NCBI GenBank assembly: GCA_027080505.1
Contig: JALWRX010000078.1
Coordinates: 1 to 56,460 of the forward strand
Direction: 5' to 3'
Length of the DNA stretch: 56,460 nt
From: Ghiorsea sp.
Lineage (GTDB): Bacteria; Pseudomonadota; Zetaproteobacteria; Mariprofundales; Mariprofundaceae
The notes under the pieces are model-generated. The model searched no databases and was not told the origin of the DNA. It saw only the letters and a program-made list of their open reading frames with translations. Both the position numbers and the translations under genes were made by a program. Below are positions 8,498 to 16,390 of this stretch, in pieces; within the stretch, counting starts at the first letter, position 1, and every line of letters begins with the position of its first letter.

Positions 8498-10081
8498 TTA
8501 AAAACCTTGCTCCAACCTTGTGCTTAATTGTTCAGGAAACTCAAACTTTTTCATATCTGCAATAACTTGTGCAATATCGTATTCCAACCGCTTAAACATG
8601 ACTTCTTTTTGTTCAGGGTAATAGATTGCATATTCTGCACCGGGGATACCATTTCTAGGTTGCCCCACCGCTCCAGGGCAAATCAAACTAGCCGTATGTT
8701 GGTGCAGCTTATAAGTTTCCAACTCTTTTTGCAGAAAAACATTTCCTGCTTGCAAAACATACATACCTTGCAAATGAGAATGTCCATGAAAACAAATCGG
8801 TAACATTTGTTCATTCATCCATTGAAGGTTGGGCTCTGCAGTTCGTTCGTAAACGTAGGCATTAAAAAATGTCGGGTCTCGTGGTGCACCATGCACCAGC
8901 ATCACTTCTTTGTTGCGAAGCTGCAAAGGCAATGTTTTCAACCACTTTTTTTCTCTACCACTAATCACCTGAATCGTCCATTTTGCAACATACAGGCTAG
9001 ACTGACTGCCGTGACTGAAATCCTTACCACTACCAACCATATAGTCATGATTGCCACGAATCGTAAATATATTCTCTTCCTGTAAACGTTGGATACATTC
9101 AGAAGGGTGCGGTCCATAACCAACGATGTCACCCAAACAAACAATACGTTTAATGCCTTGAGACTTAATATCATCAAGCACTACCTCCAACGCAGGTAAA
9201 TTCGCATGTATATCACTAATCACAGCAATGGGCTCTTTCTCACAAAACCAAGGTGTAATGTTTTGCTCATCTGAGACTAACATCTGTTTCTTCAAAGGCT
9301 GTATCACTGTTGTCGTGTCTTCTGGTTGCGGTGTTAACGCAGAGCACATACTTAACATACATATTTTACTTTGCGCATTAAAAAACTGTTGCTTGAGATG
9401 CTCAATAAGTACATCTGGATAATCCACACCTGCATGTTCAGAAAAATGTAAGTTTAATTGTTTCTTTATCATACTTCCAAGCATATAAGAGGCTCTACTA
9501 TCAAGCCAAGATGATGAAAACAAACGTATCCATAAAGCAATCATATTGGCAAAGGAAAGAAGATGATCCCAAGCGTAAAAATCATCATCAATATAATACA
9601 TATGACCATGTTTATCGATACCAAAGTTAGACAAACCTTCATCCAAACGTTCATGGTGTGTCGCACCATACGCTAGATACAACGAAGTAATCCCCGCCAA
9701 ATATCTCAGCTTAGCTTCAAGCGAAGTTTCCTGTTCAATAAGTGAATGAATGGTTTGCAAACGGGGCGAAATACTTGCGACAGTCCATCCTATTTCTGTT
9801 TGCTGGGTAAACCAAGTCTTTTCAGGTACATATAACTTACATGCCTGTTCTTTTTCATGCTTTTTTGTTGCCCATGCAAAAGCCAACTTTTGCGATGAAA
9901 AATTAAGATCCCGCTGCGCTTTTAATATATAATCTTGGCTGCAATGTAACCGCGTAGTCGGCTTGCCCGTAAAAACACCACCATGGGATAACGTTACCTC
10001 AGGTAATAAGAGCAACCGAGTAATGACCGCCTCATTGATAGCATGCGGATGCTGGATAACATCAATGACTTCTGAATACAT
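8498..10081 (-). CDS. Kinase-like domain fused to calcineurin-type metallophosphoesterase
   Basis: A 527-residue two-domain protein. The C-terminal part (about 284-500) is a clear metallophosphoesterase: SDIHAN (289-294), GDIVGYG (317-323), GNHD (343-346), VHGAPRD (396-402) and GHSH (433-436), all metal-ligand motifs present and in the YfcE/ApaH-like order. The N-terminal part (about 1-240) has a possible lysine (Lys54), then HHERLDEGLSNFG (142-154) and YYIDDD (162-167), resembling the catalytic loop and DFG-like segment of small eukaryotic-like or LPS-type kinases. The kinase reading is inference. It is divergent from the DUF4388/GTPase operon, 122 bases away, which hints at a shared phospho-signalling role. 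Confidence 0.7.
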   Translation of the reverse strand: MYSEVIDVIQHPHAINEAVITRLLLLPEVTLSHGGVFTGKPTTRLHCSQDYILKAQRDLNFSSQKLAFAWATKKHEKEQACKLYVPEKTWFTQQTEIGWTVASISPRLQTIHSLIEQETSLEAKLRYLAGITSLYLAYGATHHERLDEGLSNFGIDKHGHMYYIDDDFYAWDHLLSFANMIALWIRLFSSSWLDSRASYMLGSMIKKQLNLHFSEHAGVDYPDVLIEHLKQQFFNAQSKICMLSMCSALTPQPEDTTTVIQPLKKQMLVSDEQNITPWFCEKEPIAVISDIHANLPALEVVLDDIKSQGIKRIVCLGDIVGYGPHPSECIQRLQEENIFTIRGNHDYMVGSGKDFSHGSQSSLYVAKWTIQVISGREKKWLKTLPLQLRNKEVMLVHGAPRDPTFFNAYVYERTAEPNLQWMNEQMLPICFHGHSHLQGMYVLQAGNVFLQKELETYKLHQHTASLICPGAVGQPRNGIPGAEYAIYYPEQKEVMFKRLEYDIAQVIADMKKFEFPEQLSTRLEQGF

Positions 10082-10203
10082 GATTGCCCTTTGTTATAAA
10101 TTAAAAATAAAGTATTTACCAAGAAACTGGCGGAAATAACCTTTGATTTATTTGTGAAACTTGTCAATATGTGAAATGAACAATTAGAATTAGGGGGCTA
10201 GCA

Positions 10204-10833
10204 TTGCACTATATTTCACAAAGTGAGCGTGGCTTAAAACACATTTCTTTTTTGCGTCGTATTTTTCTCAAGCAACTCACAGGCAAACTCGAACTACAAT
10301 TCTCCACCGAACATCAAGAAACCTTATTTTTTCATCAAGGAAGATTTTTAGGCGACACAAAATCTATTCTTCCGATACTGCGTGACTGTTTATCTAAGCC
10401 TGTTGCCAAATTCGCTTGGGAAGCAACCACTGCAAAGGAGAAGACTTCTGGATGGGTTGCACCATGGATTGCATTATCAGAAGCATTGCGTGATTTGCCC
10501 ATCAACAGTCAACGATTGATTTTATATCACCATGTATTCAGTAACCTTCCCCCTATGGTTCTTAAAAACTGTCCTATTCACCGTATGGACTTTGCTGATG
10601 CCGATGCATATTTAGTTTTATATCAGCTTAGCTTGGGAGCACCTAGCTTTGACCCTAAAATATTTTTCTTGGGCAATTTAAATAAAGATGATTTAACCAA
10701 ACATGTGCGTACTATGTTACTGGTTTTCTTATTGGGTTACTTACGCCCTGCACCGAAAAAAGAAGAAAAAGATAAAAATATTAATGTTGTTTCAAGAATC
10801 TTAAAACGCTTTAAAGCAAAGGGAGCTGCATAA
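10204..10833 (+). CDS. DUF4388 (PatA N-terminal-like) protein
   Basis: A 209-residue protein with a TTG start preceded by AGGGGG at 10192-10197. The stretch LTGKLELQFSTEHQETLFFH followed by QGRFLGDTKS fits the DUF4388 pattern (a Leu-TGxL strand, then a G-rich return strand), a domain often found in gliding- and pilus-signalling proteins. The rest (about 80-200) is not recognised. It ends one base before the small GTPase gene, so the two are an operon, and the pairing of DUF4388 with COG2229-type GTPases is itself supportive. A later start is possible. Confidence 0.6.
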   Translation: MHYISQSERGLKHISFLRRIFLKQLTGKLELQFSTEHQETLFFHQGRFLGDTKSILPILRDCLSKPVAKFAWEATTAKEKTSGWVAPWIALSEALRDLPINSQRLILYHHVFSNLPPMVLKNCPIHRMDFADADAYLVLYQLSLGAPSFDPKIFFLGNLNKDDLTKHVRTMLLVFLLGYLRPAPKKEEKDKNINVVSRILKRFKAKGAA

Positions 10834-10834
10834 C

Positions 10835-11395
10835 ATGGCTGAGATTGCAAAAATCATCGTGTCAGGTCCTTTTGGCTCAGGGAAAACCACGTTTATTAAA
10901 TATGTTTCTGACGAACAATTTTCCGGCAATGATGTGCCGACCACAGGAGAATTGGCAAAGCTCAAAGCCATGACCACAGTAGGCATGGATTTTGGTATTT
11001 TACATGTTGATGATGAACTTGATGTGCACCTTTTTGGAACACCTGGTCAGTCAAGATTTGCCTTTATGTGGAAAATTATGGCAAAAGGTGCGCTAGGCAC
11101 CATTTTCTTGGTCGATGGTGCATCAGAACGTGCACTAAAAGAAGCACAAACTATGTTAAAAACCTACAAAGAAATGCCAGACATGAAGCTGGTTGTCGGC
11201 GTAAGCAAGCAAGACTTACCCGAAGCACAAAGTTTAAATGATATTGCCAACCTATTAGACCTAGGGAATACACCAATGTTTGCTATAGATGCACGCGAAG
11301 AAAAAGATGCACGTTTTTTAATCATGGCGTTGTTACAGGAGATATTAGCAGGTGATGAAGCCGATGATTTGGACTTGGTTGAAGATAGCTATTAA
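10835..11395 (+). CDS. Small Ras-like GTPase of the COG2229/MglA type
   Basis: A 186-residue single-domain GTPase. The P-loop is GPFGSGKT (11-18), the switch I threonines lie around MTTVGMDFG (46-54), the G3 motif is GTPGQ (68-72, with Gly in place of the usual Asp, as in COG2229 proteins), and the G4 position reads SKQDL instead of NKxD. Such GTPases pair with Roadblock/LC7 proteins in bacterial polarity and motility modules, as MglA does with MglB. Three Roadblock-like genes lie 2.3-3.6 kb downstream. The altered G4 motif may change nucleotide specificity or affinity. The 3-prime end overlaps the convergent ABC1 gene by 4 bases. Confidence 0.88.
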   Translation: MAEIAKIIVSGPFGSGKTTFIKYVSDEQFSGNDVPTTGELAKLKAMTTVGMDFGILHVDDELDVHLFGTPGQSRFAFMWKIMAKGALGTIFLVDGASERALKEAQTMLKTYKEMPDMKLVVGVSKQDLPEAQSLNDIANLLDLGNTPMFAIDAREEKDARFLIMALLQEILAGDEADDLDLVEDSY

Positions 11396-12924
11396 CGCAA
11401 GTAAATATGATACCGTTTATCGCCATCATAAATATCAAGCAGTGTAGATGAATGCAGACCTTTTTGATGTAGTTGCTCTGTAATGGCTTGAATATCAATA
11501 TTTTGCTGAGTTATTACACCATAGGCACTGCTTGGTATTAACGATGCCAAATCCAGTGCGCTGCCTGCAGGCAACTCAAAATGAACATCTGCCTTATTGG
11601 GCTGCTCAATACATACGTGTAATTTAGAAGCAGAGCCTTGAAACTGCGGTATAATCACTGACTTCACAATTTGCGTATTTTTAACTTCCTGCAAGAAATC
11701 ATGATGCAAACTTTGCTCAAGTATAGGCCACCAAGGTAACACAGTTTGTAATGTTTTTAACTGTAAGACCAAGCCTTGAAACACACGCATCAACAAAAAT
11801 AAATCCGCAGGGCCTGCGGCTCTAAACAACCACTTTTGCTGCCCTAACAAACTATCCACCTCTTCTGCTGGATGCCAATCTTGTAGCTTTAATGCATGCT
11901 GCAATATGAATGGTCGAAAAATAATCTGCATCAAAGCAGGAAGTTTTTTTTCAATACCTTGCAATTTTAATGCATCAAAACCTACGGCTACAAAGCCCTC
12001 CAATGGGTCAATATTCATCTCACCCCGACTGGTAAGAATCAGTTGAAGCAAAGCCATACGCTGTTTTTTTGACACTTCAACCATACAACCATAATCCAGC
12101 AAATGAACAAGAGCCCCTTGCTTCGCTTTTTGATACAAATAGTTACCAGGGTGAGGGTCTCCATGCACCAACCCATGTTGGAATAAGCTTTGAAACATGA
12201 TCTGCATCAGTGTTTTTCCAATACTCAACCGCTCAAGTTGTGACCATGACGTTGCCACTTGCGCTAAACGCTCACCCTCTACCCATGCCTGCACCAAAAC
12301 ATTGGAGCGACACCATTGCGGAAACACTTTTGGCACGCTTAAACCTTGCACATCAAGTTGTTGCCCAAACCGTTGCTGGGCTTTCATTTCATGCAAATAA
12401 TTCAGCTCTTGTTGCATATTTATTTTCAGTGAAGACTTGTATGCATCCAAATTAAAATCCCAGCGTTTTACAGGGCCACCTCGCGGCATCATACCTGCCA
12501 ACGAAAGCTCTGCTTGAATGGCTTTTTCAATGTCGGGATATTGCATCTTGATGGCAACCGTTTCACCCGAACACAACACCGCACGATGCACCTGACCCAA
12601 CGAAGCTGCAGCATGGCTCTCATCAATACCCTGCAACACTTCGGATAAACTTTTACCCCAAGCTTGGCTCAACACTTTTTTCACCTGATCAAGCGGTAAA
12701 GGCTCTACACTTTGGGTTAGCTGCTGCAATGCATGATTATCATCCATGCCCGCCATGATTTGCCCCACTTTCATAGGTAAACCCCGACCTTTTGCCAATT
12801 TTTTCGCAAGTGCTTTTTCCACTTTTTGTTTGCTAGCTTCAGACTTACTCAATCGCAATTTCAACATCAACATCAAGGTGGTCATGATATGCCATAAGCG
12901 GGGTATCAAGGTGTTTCGCTCCAA
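11392..12924 (-). CDS. ABC1/ADCK/UbiB-family atypical kinase
   Basis: A 510-residue member of the ABC1 family. The signature K-x-G-Q appears as MKVGQIMAG (residues about 52-60), the alanine-rich nucleotide loop as AAASLGQVHRA, and the catalytic HGDPHPGN-YLY and DYGCMVEV segments follow. Relatives act in ubiquinone synthesis or isoprenoid-lipid handling at the membrane, as ATPases rather than ordinary protein kinases. The C-terminal 110 residues are not recognised. The gene overlaps the VOC gene by 19 bases and is convergent with the GTPase. Because another canonical UbiB may exist elsewhere, no gene symbol is given. Confidence 0.88.
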   Translation of the reverse strand: MERNTLIPRLWHIMTTLMLMLKLRLSKSEASKQKVEKALAKKLAKGRGLPMKVGQIMAGMDDNHALQQLTQSVEPLPLDQVKKVLSQAWGKSLSEVLQGIDESHAAASLGQVHRAVLCSGETVAIKMQYPDIEKAIQAELSLAGMMPRGGPVKRWDFNLDAYKSSLKINMQQELNYLHEMKAQQRFGQQLDVQGLSVPKVFPQWCRSNVLVQAWVEGERLAQVATSWSQLERLSIGKTLMQIMFQSLFQHGLVHGDPHPGNYLYQKAKQGALVHLLDYGCMVEVSKKQRMALLQLILTSRGEMNIDPLEGFVAVGFDALKLQGIEKKLPALMQIIFRPFILQHALKLQDWHPAEEVDSLLGQQKWLFRAAGPADLFLLMRVFQGLVLQLKTLQTVLPWWPILEQSLHHDFLQEVKNTQIVKSVIIPQFQGSASKLHVCIEQPNKADVHFELPAGSALDLASLIPSSAYGVITQQNIDIQAITEQLHQKGLHSSTLLDIYDGDKRYHIYLR

Positions 12925-13547
12925 ACTTTCTCATCAAGATATTGATCTGCATCAATGCCTTGCGCCTTCATGGCTTCATACAAGGTTTGATGCTGAAAAG
13001 GAGGCGTAACTTGCACAAAAGCCTGCATCACATGCGGCTCTAAGACCTCAAGCCCCCCCTCTTCAACTGCCTTGTATTCTGCTTGCTGCACCATATTTTC
13101 TCGTGCTTTCTCACGAAAAGCCAATGGTGTTGCCCTAAGTATATATTGTGCTTTTTCAATCAGCCCTTCTTGCCAAGGCAGCGTAGTAGGCAATGCAACA
13201 AGCTCATCGCGATCATCCTCAGACAAGGGTTGGTTAAGTATTAATGTCATGCCAATATCAGAGCAATAAAGGTGTTGTTCCAAATAATCATGCATATGCA
13301 CAATTTCTGTACGCTTCTCAATGTTAGGGTGTTGCAACAGTTGCCCAGCATCTTGCTCAAGGTTAGAGCATTGTAGCTCAAGCACAGCAGGCATATCACC
13401 ACGCGCCAAACGCAAACAAAGACTACCATTGCTGAGCAATGGAACAGGATTCTCTTCAACCAACTCAAAGCCTAAAACTTCAAGCAAAAAGTCCCGAGTC
13501 TTTTCAGGTGAGGGGCTATATAAATAACAAGCAGTCGTATAAAACAT
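12906..13547 (-). CDS. VOC (glyoxalase-fold) protein with C-terminal PCP_red-like segment
   Basis: A 213-residue protein. Residues 1-110 show the VOC pattern: YLYSPSPEKTRDFLLEVLGF, then SNGSLCLRLARGDMPAVLEL, with a late ILNQPL strand. Residues about 124-190 (LPWQEGLIEKAQYI, RATPLAFREKARENM, LEVLEPHVMQAFV) resemble the small helical domain called PCP_red, found in light-independent protochlorophyllide reductase and in other redox proteins. The domain claim is weak. It is translationally coupled to the ABC1-family gene (overlap 19 bases), suggesting a shared pathway, perhaps quinone or redox-related. The enzymatic activity is unknown. Confidence 0.55.
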   Translation of the reverse strand: MFYTTACYLYSPSPEKTRDFLLEVLGFELVEENPVPLLSNGSLCLRLARGDMPAVLELQCSNLEQDAGQLLQHPNIEKRTEIVHMHDYLEQHLYCSDIGMTLILNQPLSEDDRDELVALPTTLPWQEGLIEKAQYILRATPLAFREKARENMVQQAEYKAVEEGGLEVLEPHVMQAFVQVTPPFQHQTLYEAMKAQGIDADQYLDEKVWSETP

Positions 13548-13653
13548 AAACTCTTTTCACTTTTGTTTTTTGTGAAAGTAGCCTAAAAAGTTGTAAGTGC
13601 AATCTTTTTCATCTATTATTACTTGCTTACTTCAAGGGGGATTTACAAGAAAC

Positions 13654-14022
13654 ATGCTTTTACAAGACTATCTAAATGCACAAAGAGAATCTTTACAGTT
13701 TAAATGGATTACCGTGGTTAACGCTGAAGGTTTAACTGTGTGTGATAGTGGCATTGAAGAGCAATTTGAGTTGGCGGCTTTATTACCCGCTTGGATGGAT
13801 ACCAGCCACCAACTGGCAAAAGCTGCCAAGCTTGAAAATGGTATGGGCTTGATATGTTTGGTTCCTAAATCTGGTGGTTATCTATTGCTTATGCGTGACT
13901 TTTTGGTGCGCGATGAGCGTATGTTTGTGCTTGTAGCAACACCCAAAATACCAGCCAAAGCAGCAGCTGTGGTAAAGAAAATTTGTGATGATGTTGTCAA
14001 ATCATTAATGGGTAATACCTAA
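13654..14022 (+). CDS. Roadblock/LC7-like protein 1
   Basis: Read from the ATG at 13654 this is a 122-residue protein; a GTG 57 bases upstream would add 19 residues of low complexity and has no good ribosome site, while AAGGGGG precedes the ATG by 13 bases. The alternation of the WITVVNAEGLTV strand, helices, and GLICLVPKSGGYLLLMRDFLV matches the alpha/beta Roadblock fold. These proteins regulate or scaffold small GTPases. It lies first in a three-gene Roadblock series. It is the most diverged of the three, so the family assignment rests partly on context. Confidence 0.65.
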   Translation: MLLQDYLNAQRESLQFKWITVVNAEGLTVCDSGIEEQFELAALLPAWMDTSHQLAKAAKLENGMGLICLVPKSGGYLLLMRDFLVRDERMFVLVATPKIPAKAAAVVKKICDDVVKSLMGNT

Positions 14023-14076
14023 TGTCTTACCCATGTCACAAACAATGTAAGATTGATAGATTATTGAAGGTTTAAT

Positions 14077-14565
14077 ATGGAAGATACTGGACTAAGTAAA
14101 ACAGAGGCTCAAGCCTGTCAAAAAGAATTAACGGCTTTAATTCATGAACTCAAATCTATTGAAGCAGCGGTGCTATCTTCTGAAGATGGGCTCATGGTTG
14201 CTTGCGAAGATAAAACGGGAAAGATTGAAGGAGAAATGGTTGCTGCCATGAGTGCATCCATGATTTCCCTGGCTGATACCCTTGCAGGCCAAGCAGGAAA
14301 ACCACAGGTAGAAAATATTATCAGTGAAGCCGAGTCTAGCACTTTGGTTGTTTTACATGCGGGTGCTTTGATTTTAACAGTGATTGGTCAACCCAAAGCA
14401 CAAATTGGTTTGGTATTGGCAGCTGCAAAAAAGGCAGCAAAAGGCATTGGAAAAGAGACCAAAAAGTTTAGCGAAGGCGTGAAAGGGTTGGATATTTTAA
14501 AAGACCCTGAAGCTTTGTTAGAGCGTGTAAAAAAAGAAATGGAAATGATGAAAAAGGAGAAATAA
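14077..14565 (+). CDS. Roadblock/LC7 domain protein 2
   Basis: A 162-residue protein. Residues about 12-125 form a Roadblock domain: ELTALIHELKSIEAAVLSSE then DGLMVAC, a central helix ASMISLADTLAGQAG, and the strand ESSTLVVLHAGALILTVIGQ. The C-terminal 35 residues are charged and lysine-rich (ending KKEMEMMKKEK), likely a helix or coiled coil for partner binding. It ends 3 bases before the third Roadblock gene. In known systems such proteins act as GTPase-activating proteins or platforms for MglA-like GTPases; here the partner is probably the 10835 gene product. Confidence 0.85.
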   Translation: MEDTGLSKTEAQACQKELTALIHELKSIEAAVLSSEDGLMVACEDKTGKIEGEMVAAMSASMISLADTLAGQAGKPQVENIISEAESSTLVVLHAGALILTVIGQPKAQIGLVLAAAKKAAKGIGKETKKFSEGVKGLDILKDPEALLERVKKEMEMMKKEK

Positions 14566-14568
14566 ACG

Positions 14569-14973
14569 ATGTCATTAAATGATACTTTAAAAGGATTGGT
14601 AGATACTGTGGATGGTGCGCTTGGTTGTGCCGTTGTAGATGTAGATTCTGGCTTAATGCTAGGCGCACATCACACTGTACCTTACTTCACACAAGCCTAT
14701 ATTGATGCTGTGGCAGCGGCATCCGTAGAAATGTTCCGCGGCAATACAGTCCGCACTGTTGAGAACCTTTTGGCAACGCAACGAGGTGAAGGGCAAGAAA
14801 GCTCAATCCAAGAAATTCAAATGACCACAGACAATACTTATCACTTTATGTCTATTGTACCAGGCAAACAAAACGCTTTGGTGGTATTAATTACCAGTAA
14901 AAAGGCAAACCTAGGCATGGGTTGGTCTGCACTTCGTCGTTCTTCAACGGAAATTGCACCACACTGCCCTTGA
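14569..14973 (+). CDS. Roadblock/LC7-like protein 3
   Basis: A 134-residue protein: LKGLVDTVDGALGCAVVDVD-SGLM, helix AYIDAVAAASVEMFRG, then strands around TYHFMSIVPGKQNALVVLIT. This is the Roadblock topology seen in the small archaeal/bacterial members. It follows protein 2 by 3 bases and is followed by a strong terminator at 14996-15026. Having three different Roadblock proteins in a row suggests hetero-oligomers or separate scaffolding and GTPase-regulating roles. No regulatory motif is apparent in the gaps. Confidence 0.8.
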   Translation: MSLNDTLKGLVDTVDGALGCAVVDVDSGLMLGAHHTVPYFTQAYIDAVAAASVEMFRGNTVRTVENLLATQRGEGQESSIQEIQMTTDNTYHFMSIVPGKQNALVVLITSKKANLGMGWSALRRSSTEIAPHCP

Positions 14974-14995
14974 TTATTCTTAACAAGGATTTAGA

Positions 14996-15026
14996 AAAAG
15001 CTGCACTGCAAAGTGCGGCTTTTTTT
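14996..15026. terminator. Bidirectional rho-independent terminator
   Basis: AAAAAGCTGCACT pairs with AGTGCGGCTTTTTT across the tetraloop-like GCAA(A), giving an A-run on the left and a T-run on the right. It stops both the plus-strand Roadblock operon and the minus-strand globin gene, whose stop codon lies at its edge. Confidence 0.9.
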
Positions 15027-15918
15027 ATGCTTGTGGAGGTATATACGAGCTAGGTTTTTTGACCGAAAACGGAGCCTGCCCCCAAACACGCATCACACAT
15101 TCATCTATGCTTTTCTTTTCAATGGATGCATGAAATGAATGGTCAACAGCAAGCCAGCGTTGGCATAATTCATCGCTTAAACCTTCTTCAAGAATAGCTC
15201 GCCTTAAATAAATATCACGAATATCCGACATTTCTTTGGTGATATACATATGCATATGAATAAAAGCTGGCGGCTCACCCGTGTATAAGTTTTCACCGCC
15301 AAATGCTGCGACCATAAACTCAGTTTGTTTGCGAATAAGCAGGCTTTTGGAGCGGTGGTGAAAAAATCCTCCAATATAATCATCCTCATACATATAATCA
15401 TAAAAGCGTTGGTGAACCCGCGTCACGACTTCTGCGCCACCAATATCATCAATCAAAGGTGATGTATTTACAGCATTTTTACCTTGAGACTTCTCAACCT
15501 TTGGTGCATCTCGCAACACCTCCGTCATGATAGCGGCGACCTCTTGGAATACCGTTTGCCATGCTTCACGAAGCTCAGGTGTAAAATTATTTTGCTCAAT
15601 ATCTTCAAGTGCGAGTAACAAGGCTTGATTAAAATCTGTAAAATGTGAGACCTCGGCATGATAAGCGATATGCCGCTTTGCCATACCTTCAAGTGCTGCT
15701 GAAATCTTGTGTAAATCATGTACACTTTTAAATGTAGAAAGCATGCTGGTAAATTTACGATTGAGCATACTCACCCCACCATTAAAAATATGCGTAAGAC
15801 TAGGGTTTATACGGAAAAGGTGGGTATAAAAACTGCTACTTAGCTGATTGGTTTTATCACCCAAATCTTGAATATGTTGTTTAACCAATGCTTGTTGCTG
15901 TTGAAATGACATAAACAC
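15025..15918 (-). CDS. Two-domain globin: flavohaemoglobin-type globin fused to truncated haemoglobin
   Basis: A 297-residue protein with two haem-globin-like halves. Residues about 5-135 resemble the globin of flavohaemoglobins and Vitreoscilla haemoglobin, with a likely proximal histidine at His83 in AKRHIAYH, preceded by LFRINPSLTHIF and followed by FNQALLLALEDI. Residues about 155-270 look like a 2/2 truncated haemoglobin: IDDIGGAEVVTRVHQRFYDY, FMVAAFGGENLYTGEPP, and proximal-histidine candidates His221/His223 in FIHMHMYIT. No FAD or NAD domain is present. Function could be oxygen or nitric oxide sensing, binding or electron handling; this is inference. It is a single-gene unit. Confidence 0.72.
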   Translation of the reverse strand: MFMSFQQQQALVKQHIQDLGDKTNQLSSSFYTHLFRINPSLTHIFNGGVSMLNRKFTSMLSTFKSVHDLHKISAALEGMAKRHIAYHAEVSHFTDFNQALLLALEDIEQNNFTPELREAWQTVFQEVAAIMTEVLRDAPKVEKSQGKNAVNTSPLIDDIGGAEVVTRVHQRFYDYMYEDDYIGGFFHHRSKSLLIRKQTEFMVAAFGGENLYTGEPPAFIHMHMYITKEMSDIRDIYLRRAILEEGLSDELCQRWLAVDHSFHASIEKKSIDECVMRVWGQAPFSVKKPSSYIPPQA

Positions 15919-16047
15919 CCCCTAACTAGGTTGGACAAAATAGGATAGCTGCAAAGCCTATGCAATCAAGTACTTTTAAACTTATAACTAGGCAGCTAGG
16001 TCAAGCATGTTAGGTTTTGCATACTATAAACAATAGCGAGTATAATC

Positions 16048-16377
16048 ATGAACAAATATCCTGCAAAAACATGTAGCATTGAACGATTAGTTCGTCACCC
16101 AAAATTGGTTGAAGCAGCATTGTCTGGTCAAAAAACAGAACAACGCCGTGATGGGGTTTATGCTTACCCTGATGAAGAGTTTGTATTGGATGGTGTTACC
16201 TTTATTGTCACAGCATTAAAACAGCAAAAGCTAGGTGAAATGACCGATGCAGATGCACAAGCAGAAGGCTATCCATCTATGGACATGTACAAAGGGCTTA
16301 TCCTCAAAATGCATAAAGGCATGGATTGGGATGAAGAAGCTTTGGTTTGGGTACATTGCTTTAAGCGTAAAGATTAA
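16048..16377 (+). CDS. ASCH/PUA-like domain protein
   Basis: A 109-residue protein. SIERLVRHPKLVEAALSGQK then TEQRRDGVYAYPDEEF, followed by FIVTALKQQKLGEMTDADA and EGYPSMDMYKG, fits the ASCH domain, a beta-barrel related to PUA with an RNA- or nucleotide-binding groove. The exact substrate is unknown. It starts 129 bases from the divergent globin gene and ends 13 bases before mtnA, so it is probably the first gene of the mtnA-aldolase operon, although no biochemical link is known. Confidence 0.65.
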   Translation: MNKYPAKTCSIERLVRHPKLVEAALSGQKTEQRRDGVYAYPDEEFVLDGVTFIVTALKQQKLGEMTDADAQAEGYPSMDMYKGLILKMHKGMDWDEEALVWVHCFKRKD

Positions 16378-16390
16378 GTAGGATACTTAT

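Noticed and set aside
10161-10190. TTGTCA-N18-TAGAAT before the DUF4388-like gene as its promoter
   Set aside because: A start site from it would fall at about 10197, inside the AGGGGG ribosome site and only about 7 bases before the TTG start, so it would give almost no leader. Only a later start codon would rescue it.
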